Source: an uncultured Clostridium sp. (lineage in GTDB: Bacteria; Bacillota; Clostridia; Lachnospirales; Lachnospiraceae). Taken from it: 13,533 bases of DNA. Below, one piece after another: positions 7,998 through 13,176 of the stretch (positions are counted from its first letter, which is position 1; each line of letters begins with the position of its first letter). The notes under the pieces are model-generated. The model saw only the letters and a list, made by a program, of their open reading frames with translations, did not search any database and had not been told where the DNA came from. Location: positions 1 to 13,533 of the forward strand of contig CAMEWU010000041.1 of NCBI GenBank assembly GCA_945946715.1, read 5' to 3'. A program made the translations under genes and the position numbers.

Positions 7998-8065
7998 TTG
8001 ACAATTACTTGAAAGTGCAATATTTGCACTTTAATATTTGTTAGGTGCAAAAAGTGCACTATTAT
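7998..8065 (+). promoter_or_regulatory. Two overlapping promoters for the broken XRE gene
   Basis: TTGTTA at 8038-8043 and TATTAT at 8060-8065 are spaced by 16 bases, and the spacer is occupied by an operator-like site. Further upstream a perfect TTGACA at 7998-8003 lies 17 bases before TATTTG at 8021-8026, a poor -10. Both would drive transcription towards the XRE remnant. The proximal pair is the better candidate. Confidence 0.5.
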
Positions 8066-8080
8066 ATATTTGGAAGTGCA
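8012..8080. promoter_or_regulatory. Phased GTGCA-N5-TGCAC operator array
   Basis: Two complete sites GTGCA-N5-TGCAC lie at 8015-8029 and 8045-8059. A third half-site, GTGCA at 8076-8080, follows. The starts are 30 and 31 bases apart, close to three helical turns, so bound dimers would lie on one face of the DNA. The first site extends into a perfect 9-bp inverted repeat (8012-8020 with 8024-8032). The second sits between the -35 and -10 elements. This is the layout of an autoregulatory operator for a dimeric helix-turn-helix repressor. Confidence 0.7.
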
Positions 8081-8083
8081 AAT

Positions 8084-8256
8084 ATGGAGGATTTGAAAGA
8101 TTTAAGAATTAAAAGAGATTAACACGGCAGGAAGTTGCTTTTTGGGGAAAAGCTAGAGGAATCAAGGGTTGGGGGAGTTTGAAGAGGGATTTTTATACCA
8201 AGTTTATACCAATTTTTATGAGTTGGGGCTGTGACATGGTTGAGAAAGCAAGTTAG
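8084..8256 (+). pseudogene. Frameshifted XRE-family HTH regulator remnant
   Basis: The ATG at 8084 opens MEDLKDLRIKRD and stops at TAA 8120-8122. In the next frame from 8119 the codons read LTRQEVAFWGKARG. Joining them by restoring one base (GA to GGA near 8117) gives MEDLKDLRIKR-G-LTRQEVA, the standard opening of an XRE/Cro-type DNA-binding domain. After about 8150 the second frame, open to TAG at 8254-8256, no longer resembles the family, so the gene also lost its body. The remaining DNA to 8260 has a tandem TTTATACCAA pair and nothing else obvious. Confidence 0.55.
8192..8212. repeat. Tandem pair of TTTATACCAA
   Basis: Bases 8192-8201 and 8203-8212 are identical 10-mers separated by one G, an 11-base period. 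With only two copies this may be chance or a small protein-binding site. Confidence 0.5.
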
Positions 8257-8260
8257 AATT

Positions 8261-8289
8261 ATGACAGTGCTGAAAAAGAAATCTATGAT
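8261..8289 (+). promoter_or_regulatory. Promoter of the three-gene cassette
   Basis: ATGACA at 8261-8266 and TATGAT at 8284-8289 are separated by exactly 17 bases, and each matches five of six consensus positions. The predicted start lies near 8296, about 45 bases before the first ATG of the 8340-9697 gene run. Confidence 0.65.
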
Positions 8290-8339
8290 ATACTGTTAAG
8301 GAAGAAGAAATTTTAAGAAAAAATGTATGGAGGAGAAAA

Positions 8340-8711
8340 ATGGATTACAATAAGAGGGCAGATTCTGAATTGGCAAGAATAGTGGTTAGCTATATAGGGA
8401 GAATTGAAAATCTTCAAGGCATTGTAGGAAGATACTTAGATGGGAATGAGAGTATTTCAGCTGTACAGATACGAAGAGAATATGCACAAATCAAAGATGA
8501 ATTACGTGAAGATGCTAGACTAGTGAAATTAAAGAAAAATTATCAAGGAAGTGATTTATATAGAGGCGCATTTGTTCCAAGTATCAGTGAGGCTGCCGCG
8601 TTTGGATTTTGTGTTCCAATAAATAGTAAGATAGATTTTAGAATGTACAGCACTATTGAAGAGGCACACTATAAATTAACAAAATACCGTTCTCCTGATG
8701 AGTGGGGATAA
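8340..8711 (+). CDS. Unknown 123-residue soluble protein
   Basis: The start is well supported by GGAGGAG at 8329-8335, five bases before ATG. The protein has no signal peptide or membrane helix. Residues 1-70 are charged and helical (ELARIVVSYIGRIENLQGIVGRYL, then a K/R/E-rich stretch), while about 75-123 contain FVPSISEAAAFGFCVPINS and end in RSPDEWG. I do not recognise the family. It is the first gene behind a good promoter and lies 49 bases before a membrane-protein gene, then an XRE regulator. The setting suggests a small accessory module; any toxin, immunity or defence role is guesswork. Confidence 0.72.
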   Translation: MDYNKRADSELARIVVSYIGRIENLQGIVGRYLDGNESISAVQIRREYAQIKDELREDARLVKLKKNYQGSDLYRGAFVPSISEAAAFGFCVPINSKIDFRMYSTIEEAHYKLTKYRSPDEWG

Positions 8712-8760
8712 TTGCTGTAGAAAAATATAAATGTACGTTCAATAAAGGGAGATAAGATTT

Positions 8761-9345
8761 ATGGGTAAGAAAAAATGTTCGACAGAATCTAAGAAGATAC
8801 AGGGTCAACAGAGCAATCCAAATGCATCTGTAAGTGTAATTGATGAAAAAACATTGACGCAAGCGATTGTTAAAGCATATCAAATTATTGAGGAAAATAG
8901 GAGTTCTACAGAAGAGACCAAACGCTCAAATAAGAAAATGGATAAAGAAAAATGGTACATAAAACTTTTATTCATATTAAATGTATTGTGTTTCCCTTGG
9001 AAGATTAATAAAAGATTTACTATTAATAATCAGATTTATGACAGTATTTTAGTATTGTTTGTTTCCTTGGTGTTAGAATTAGTAGGAGCAATTATTTGGT
9101 TTATAGGAATATGTGCGATTGGATATGATGTTGTTTTATTGTGTCAAGGTATGGCAGGGGATGTTTTTGTTGGAATGCTGGGGGTTGGCGTTTTATTAAT
9201 GGTGTTTGGAAGCTTATTCACTTTGGCAGGAAATGAGTTTAGTAAAGTTTCAGACAGTAATAGGATATATGCATATTCAGCAAGTATAATTGCTCTAATT
9301 AGTTGTGTTGTGGCAATCGCATCGTTAATCAAGCAAATTATGTAA
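8761..9345 (+). CDS. Unknown 194-residue membrane protein with cytoplasmic N-terminus
   Basis: The first 65 residues are polar and charged (MGKKKCSTESKK, then helical EKTLTQAIVKAYQIIEENR and ETKRSNKKMDKEK). Hydrophobic segments follow at about 95-121, 134-156 and 169-191, with a shorter one near 68-80. The lysine-rich N-terminus should stay inside. GGGAG lies about ten bases upstream of ATG 8761. The gap to the XRE gene is 16 bases, so these two are surely co-transcribed. No enzyme motif is visible. Small membrane proteins with a cytoplasmic sensing tail behind an unknown soluble partner occur in abortive-infection-type modules, but nothing here proves that. Confidence 0.78.
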   Translation: MGKKKCSTESKKIQGQQSNPNASVSVIDEKTLTQAIVKAYQIIEENRSSTEETKRSNKKMDKEKWYIKLLFILNVLCFPWKINKRFTINNQIYDSILVLFVSLVLELVGAIIWFIGICAIGYDVVLLCQGMAGDVFVGMLGVGVLLMVFGSLFTLAGNEFSKVSDSNRIYAYSASIIALISCVVAIASLIKQIM

Positions 9346-9361
9346 AAGAAGGAGTGAATAA

Positions 9362-9697
9362 ATGATTAAAAAAACTTCCTACCCAAACATAGACATGCAA
9401 CGAACCGGAATAAAACTAAAGTACATGCTCGAATCCGCAGGTTATACACCTCGCATAATTCAAGATTATTTGCACTTGTCCTGTGTGCAACCAATTTATC
9501 GTTGGTACAAAGGTAAGATATTGCCATCGGTGGATCATCTGTTTATGCTTAGTGAATTGCTGAATGTACATATGGAAGACTTTTTGGTAAAGAAGAATTC
9601 AGTGCCGGTGATATACGATATAGAGCAATGTTATTCTCAAGCCACGCAGAAACGATTTATGGCATATTACAAGAGAATATATCAGTCAGTGGCATAG
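9362..9697 (+). CDS. XRE/Cro-C1-type helix-turn-helix regulator
   Basis: The 111-residue protein carries a helix-turn-helix at about 29-76: TPRIIQDYLHLS, VQPIYRWYKGKILPSVDHLF and SELLNVHMEDFLV. The opening NIDMQRTGIKLKYMLES and the PSVDHLF..SELL pattern match a group of short regulators common in Lachnospiraceae mobile elements. AAGGAG lies about nine bases before ATG 9362. It closes the cassette begun at 8340 and probably controls it or the RhuM-Fic gene downstream. A perfect 6-bp inverted repeat, TTGGAC-TAACC-GTCCAA at 9704-9720 just after its stop, is a candidate binding site. Confidence 0.85.
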   Translation: MIKKTSYPNIDMQRTGIKLKYMLESAGYTPRIIQDYLHLSCVQPIYRWYKGKILPSVDHLFMLSELLNVHMEDFLVKKNSVPVIYDIEQCYSQATQKRFMAYYKRIYQSVA

Positions 9698-9731
9698 ATG
9701 GCTTTGGACTAACCGTCCAATGAAAATACTA

Positions 9732-9759
9732 TTGACAAATGATATCCTCTTATCATAAC
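9732..9759 (+). promoter_or_regulatory. Candidate promoter of the RhuM-Fic gene
   Basis: TTGACA at 9732-9737 is a perfect -35. Sixteen bases later CATAAC (9754-9759) matches four of six -10 positions. TATCAT at 9751-9756 matches better but is only 13 bases away. Transcription would start near 9766, inside the loop of the hairpin described in the next entry. Confidence 0.45.
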
Positions 9760-9787
9760 CCGCAAAGGGACAATGATAGGAGGATAT
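9742..9787 (+). promoter_or_regulatory. Hairpin that buries the RhuM-Fic ribosome site
   Basis: ATATCCTCTTATCAT (9742-9756) pairs with ATGATAGGAGGATAT (9773-9787) over all 15 positions with one G-U pair. The 16-base loop has a further CCC-GCAAA-GGG mini-stem (9759-9769). The Shine-Dalgarno AGGAGG (9778-9783) is entirely inside the right arm, eight bases before ATG 9792. A short T-run follows at 9787-9791, so the structure may also terminate transcription weakly. Confidence 0.8.
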
Positions 9788-9791
9788 TTTT

Positions 9792-10715
9792 ATGACTAAT
9801 GAAAAAGAAATCGTATTGTTTGAAACCGAGGACAAGAGTGTTTCATTCCCTGTAGAGGTTAGAAATGAAACAGTATGGCTTAGTGCTAACCAAATGGCAT
9901 CACTTTTTGAAAGAGATGAAAAGACGATTCGTAAGCATGTGAATAATGTCTTTAATGAAGGAGAAGTTGATAAAGAGAACAACACGCAAAAAATGCGTGT
10001 TGTAGGTGTAACACAATTAGTTCCATTTTATTCTCTCGACGTTATCATCTCCGTCGGCTATCGTGTAAAATCCAAGCGAGGCGTAGAATTTCGTCGTTGG
10101 GCCAATTCTGTATTGAAACAGTACATATTACAAGGTTATGCAGTAAATCAAAGACGCATTCAGCAGTTAGGCGAAGTAATACGTATTATGAAACGCACAG
10201 AGAATGAGCTGGATAGCAAACAGATATTGTCTGTCATCGAAAGATACAATAATGCATTGGACTTATTAGATGCATATGACCATCAGACGATGAAACGTCC
10301 AAAAGGAAATGAAGCAACTTATGTGCTTACATATGAAGAATGTGTCGGGGTGATTCAAAGTATGAGATTTGGAGATGAATCCGATTTGTTTGGGAGAGAG
10401 AATGATGATTCTTCTAAGGGTAGCATTGGAAATATTTATCAATCTTTTGGTGGCAGTGATGTGTATAAATCACTGGAAGAAAAAGCGGCCAATCTTTTGT
10501 ATTTTGTCACAAAGAATCATAGCTTCTATGATGGCAATAAGCGAATAGCTGCCACGATGTTTTTATATTTCTTGGATAAAAATGATGCACTGTTTAATGA
10601 AGGACGGAAACGAATAGAAGACGCAACATTAGTGGCATTAACGATTATGATTGCGGAATCGAGAGCAGACGAAAAGGAAATGATGGTTAGTGTTGTGATG
10701 AACTGTATATTATAG
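9792..10715 (+). CDS. RhuM-type N-domain fused to a Fic/Doc domain
   Basis: The 307-residue protein has an N-terminal RhuM-like domain, about 15-125: VWLSANQMASLFERDEKTI, then FYSLDVIISVGYRVKS and FRRWANSVLKQYILQGYAVN. A C-terminal Fic/Doc fold has its catalytic loop H243-S-F-Y-D-G-N-K-R251. The HxFx(D)GNKR form with lysine before arginine is the Doc-like variant. Classical Fic enzymes (HPFxxGNGR) transfer AMP, while Doc phosphorylates EF-Tu, so the activity here could be either. The preceding DLFGRENDDSSKGSIGNIYQSFGG segment (about 199-221) sits where the substrate flap would lie. The fusion architecture is known in bacterial virulence-associated and toxin-like proteins. No separate antitoxin of the Phd type is adjacent. 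Length and motifs look intact. Expression appears gated by the hairpin at 9742-9787. Confidence 0.9.
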   Translation: MTNEKEIVLFETEDKSVSFPVEVRNETVWLSANQMASLFERDEKTIRKHVNNVFNEGEVDKENNTQKMRVVGVTQLVPFYSLDVIISVGYRVKSKRGVEFRRWANSVLKQYILQGYAVNQRRIQQLGEVIRIMKRTENELDSKQILSVIERYNNALDLLDAYDHQTMKRPKGNEATYVLTYEECVGVIQSMRFGDESDLFGRENDDSSKGSIGNIYQSFGGSDVYKSLEEKAANLLYFVTKNHSFYDGNKRIAATMFLYFLDKNDALFNEGRKRIEDATLVALTIMIAESRADEKEMMVSVVMNCIL

Positions 10716-10764
10716 GGGAATTTTATTGGACGGCAAATAATTATAATAATTAGGAGGCGACTCT

Positions 10765-11856
10765 ATGAAGGTATTGTTTCAGAGAAAAGGAAGCAAAGTT
10801 GATTTTGTGGATTTGACAAGACGAATAATTAGTATTGATGGAAAATTTGTTAATGAGTTAGGAGAAGAAATTCAAGTAGAAGAAAAGCTTTATAAAAGAG
10901 AAGCACTTGATGGTTATGAGGAAGATGATTGGTATAAACCTTGGATGGATTATGAAGGTTTGGATGAACCACTTAAGTCAGAGTCTGTTGTAGAACTGAT
11001 ATGTGAGAATGACGATATTTTGGGACAATATGGATTTAAAAACAAAGAGGGGAAATTTGTGATAGAACCACAGTATGCCTATGCTTACGAATTTACAAAT
11101 GGTTTGGCTGCGGTGAACTTAGGAAGGACATGGTATCGTACAGAAGAAGGGAAAAGGTATTATGAAAATCATTATGGATATATTGATTCAAAAGGACAGA
11201 CAATAATTGGATTTCAGTATGATGAGGCACATCCATTTAACAAATATGGTGTAGCAGTGGTTTCTGATAGGGAAACAGGATGGAGACTTATAGATCAAAC
11301 AGGGAAAGAGGTTCGGGGTACAAGATTTTCTTATTTGTCGCGATATTATGAATATAACAATCGCTTTTTAGAATTTTCATATGAACAAAGAATCGGAGAA
11401 GAAACGGTTGGTATATATGATACGAAAGAGCGGAAAATCCTTATGGAGCCATCGGCTAGTTCAATTATAGAGTTAGAAGAAGATTACATATTAGTATATG
11501 CTCGTAACGGTGAATATGGAGAAAGTGATTTTTGTCAGTACTATATAAATAGTAAAGGTGAAATTATATATCCATGGTTATTCGGAAAAGGATTTGCAAT
11601 AGTGCTTCAGCCGGATGTAAACAATGTTGCAGCAGTGGCAAATTCGAAATACACAGAACTAATAGGTAATCCAAGAAGTTATTTTTCGCATAATGGGAAG
11701 AAGTATGATAGAAAATTTGAATATGGTTTATATTCGTCAAAAGGCGAATACATCGTTTCGCCGGAATACGAAGATATAGAAAAAATAGGGGATAATATTT
11801 GGGTATGCTATAAAGATGGAGAAATCTTAGTTGTAGAAACAGAGAAGGGAGATTAA
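10765..11856 (+). CDS. WG-repeat protein
   Basis: The 363-residue protein shows degenerate WG (KWG) repeats. Examples are YGFKNKEGKFVIEPQYAYA near 89-107, YGYIDSKGQTIIGFQYDEA near 137-155, GWRLIDQTGKEV near 172-183, and YGLYSSKGEYIVSPEYEDI near 320-338. Each is a G-(F/Y/L)-x-(N/D/S)-x-x-G-(K/Q/E)-x-(I/V) hairpin followed by an acidic-aromatic turn. No signal peptide is present, so it should be cytoplasmic. The function of WG proteins is mostly unknown; many sit in accessory regions. ATG 10765 has AGGAGG at 10752-10757 and follows the RhuM-Fic gene by 49 bases, so shared transcription is likely. TATAAT at 10742-10747 could be a separate -10, but no -35 matches it. Confidence 0.85.
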   Translation: MKVLFQRKGSKVDFVDLTRRIISIDGKFVNELGEEIQVEEKLYKREALDGYEEDDWYKPWMDYEGLDEPLKSESVVELICENDDILGQYGFKNKEGKFVIEPQYAYAYEFTNGLAAVNLGRTWYRTEEGKRYYENHYGYIDSKGQTIIGFQYDEAHPFNKYGVAVVSDRETGWRLIDQTGKEVRGTRFSYLSRYYEYNNRFLEFSYEQRIGEETVGIYDTKERKILMEPSASSIIELEEDYILVYARNGEYGESDFCQYYINSKGEIIYPWLFGKGFAIVLQPDVNNVAAVANSKYTELIGNPRSYFSHNGKKYDRKFEYGLYSSKGEYIVSPEYEDIEKIGDNIWVCYKDGEILVVETEKGD

Positions 11857-11858
11857 AG

Positions 11859-12227
11859 GTTTATGAGTCCGGACTGGATTGTGCCGGAGGAACAGCTTTC
11901 CGCTATCATGATGCAAAAGGCGCATATAACAATTACTTTGATGAAATTTATACAGGACCACTTTTTATAGCAGAGAAAATATTGTTGTCACATGAGCCGG
12001 TGTATGGATTACCACGGTGCCTGAATATACACGGTCACGACCATAATAATGTGGAACCATATAAAGAAAGATGTAAACACATCAATTTGGCAGCAAATGT
12101 ATGTGGATATACACCGATAAATCTTGGAAAGATTATCAAGGAAGGTGTGCTTGTAGATATTCCAAGCATTCATCGAATGACGGTTGACAGGGCGAGTGAA
12201 AAGAGGAAAAGACATGACAACAGTTAG
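11859..12227 (+). pseudogene. C-terminal fragment of a calcineurin-like metallophosphoesterase
   Basis: The frame encodes YFDEIYTGPLFIAEKILLSH, EPVYGLPRCLNIHGHDHNN and then INLAANVCGYTPINLGKII. The SHEP and GHDHN motifs are the last two metal-binding blocks of the metallophosphoesterase fold. The earlier blocks (DxH, GDxxD and GNHD) are missing, and no ribosome site precedes the frame. The first 20 or so residues (YESGLDCAGGTAFRYHDAK) do not clearly belong to the family and may come from another source at the junction. It starts three bases after the WG gene stops. Without the front metal ligands it cannot be an active enzyme. Confidence 0.65.
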
Positions 12228-12348
12228 ATTTGCAAATTATCTTAATAGTGAATACCATTATGAATCACTTACAGAGTCTAAACGTAAAGAGTGGTTTGGT
12301 TTCATATGCTCATTTAAGGTAAAGCAAAGTCGAAGAATAACTGTGTGA
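12214..12348 (+). CDS. Possible 44-residue small protein
   Basis: ATG at 12214 follows an AGAGG at a reasonable distance and overlaps the end of the phosphoesterase remnant by 14 bases. The product begins MTTVRFANYLNSEYHYESL and is mixed charged and aromatic, ending RRITV. It ends shortly before the terminator at 12389. It may be a genuine small gene coupled to the lost phosphoesterase, or a truncated leftover. I recognise no family. Confidence 0.3.
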   Translation: MTTVRFANYLNSEYHYESLTESKRKEWFGFICSFKVKQSRRITV

Positions 12349-12388
12349 TAATAGAACTGTAACTCAAGAACAGTATACATAGAATGTT

Positions 12389-12422
12389 AGACCGCTTTTT
12401 TAATGAGACGAGCGGTCTTTTT
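12389..12422 (+). terminator. Intrinsic terminator
   Basis: AGACCGCT (12389-12396) pairs perfectly with AGCGGTCT (12411-12418) around a 14-base loop and is followed by a run of T ending at 12422. It closes the transcript coming from the WG and phosphoesterase-remnant side. Confidence 0.85.
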
Positions 12423-12443
12423 GTTTGTGAAATAATAGGGGCC

Positions 12444-12534
12444 AGTCTACTCGATTATGCAGAGTTAGATCAATTAGTACGGCGCCGGACTTGAAATCCG
12501 GCATTCCGAAAGGATATCAGAGGTAGAATAGACT
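12444..12534 (+). other. Degenerate tRNA-Ser(UGA)-like segment
   Basis: CCGGA-CTTGAAA-TCCGG at 12485-12501 is a perfect 5-bp stem with the seven-base loop typical of tRNA-Ser, giving anticodon TGA. Directly after it TTCC-GAAA-GGA could be the long variable arm of a class II tRNA. AGTCTA (12444) and TAGACT (12529-12534) can close a 91-base unit, near the length of tRNA-Ser. However, no D-stem can be paired at the expected place and the T-arm lacks GTTCGAATC, so this is not a working tRNA. It may be a decayed tRNA used by an integrating element, or another structured RNA that only resembles one. Confidence 0.3.
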
Positions 12535-12644
12535 AACTATTAAAAGTCAAGTCGAAAATTGTTTTTTTGAATAAAGTGCAGAAATGCATTTTAGATATAT
12601 TATAAACTTAGTTAGAATTAATTGAACCTTGAAAACTGCATGAC

Positions 12645-12669
12645 AAAAAGAGCATCGTTATAGGTGCTC
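12645..12669 (-). terminator. Minus-strand terminator behind the IS110 transposase
   Basis: Read on the minus strand, GAGCACC (12669-12663) pairs with GATGCTC (12656-12650), with one G-U pair, and is followed by TTTTT (12649-12645). It lies 27 bases past the stop of the transposase fragment and suits its orientation. Between 12535 and 12640 I see no gene, only AT-rich DNA, a small AAGTGCA-GAAA-TGCATTT hairpin at 12575-12592 and an ACCTTGAAAACTGCAT motif resembling rRNA spacer sequences. Confidence 0.6.
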
Positions 12670-12695
12670 AAAAAGGAGTATTGAATTCGAAAAAG

Positions 12696-12932
12696 CTAAG
12701 CTGTTTTAATGTATTGCTGGTTTGTTTTTTCGAGATGATAAATGACCCTAATAAGCTTTTTTACAGAGTGTGATATAGCTACATTGTAATGCTTGCCTTC
12801 GGCTCGTTTCTTGGATAGATATTCAGCAAAGGTTGGATCCCGATGGCAGACATATTTGGCGGCGTTGTATAGTGCATATCGCAAATACTTGGAGCCACGT
12901 TTTTCCATATGTGCGTAAGCTCCATCCAGTTG
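12696..12932 (-). pseudogene. IS110-family transposase, C-terminal fragment
   Basis: On the minus strand the frame reads SGQLDGAYAHMEKRGSKYLR, then YALYNAAKYVCHRDPTFAEY and a KKRAEGKHYNVAISHSVKKL run before the stop at 12696. These are the hallmarks of the Transposase_20 domain that ends IS110-family DEDD transposases. The N-terminal DEDD nuclease domain and the rest of the element are missing. The break lies near 12930, where the sequence changes abruptly to an integrase gene on the opposite strand. The ATG at 12906-12908 is an internal methionine, not a real start. Confidence 0.88.
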
Positions 12933-13102
12933 CCCTGATGGGTCATTCGGATATATCGGTTACGATGAATGTGTACACACATATCGGCTTCGATGATGTC
13001 GAGGAAGAACTGAAACGGATGGAAGAATTCCGAAAGGCACAGGCAGAAATAGAAAAGAAGAATGAGAAACCGATATTGCAGAAGATGTTTAAGGTTGTGT
13101 AA
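12932..13102 (+). pseudogene. Tyrosine recombinase (phage/ICE integrase), C-terminal fragment
   Basis: The frame opens with ALMGHSDISVTMNVYTH, which contains the LxGH block and the catalytic tyrosine in VYTH of the tyrosine recombinase family. It continues through an acidic helical tail (FDDVEEELKRMEEFRKAQ) to TAA at 13100-13102. The core-binding domain and the first catalytic arginine are absent. Upstream codons in the same frame, back to about 12833, are merely the antisense of the transposase fragment. It most resembles integrases of Tn916-like conjugative elements and phages, and marks where such an element once sat. Confidence 0.85.
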
Positions 13103-13109
13103 AAACAGA

Positions 13110-13156
13110 TTGACAAAAACGAAAAAAATGATAGAATATAATTACCTTTTAGGTAA
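13110..13156 (+). promoter_or_regulatory. Promoter and palindromic operator of the higBA-type pair
   Basis: TTGACA at 13110-13115 and TAGAAT at 13132-13137 are spaced by 16 bases. A perfect inverted repeat, TTACCT-TTT-AGGTAA (13142-13156), covers the predicted transcription start. A dimeric antitoxin bound there would block the promoter, the usual autoregulation of type II toxin-antitoxin pairs. Confidence 0.7.
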
Positions 13157-13176
13157 GAATGTTTGGAGGTGATTAC

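Noticed and set aside
7950..8060. Short repeated GTGCA elements as a CRISPR array
   Set aside because: The repeats are far too short and palindromic within 15 bases, with no 25-40 base repeats or spacers; no cas gene is present.
12833..12931. N-terminal part of an 89-codon plus-strand frame leading into the integrase tail
   Set aside because: These codons are the antisense of the IS110 transposase fragment and do not resemble a recombinase; only the part from about 12932 is integrase.
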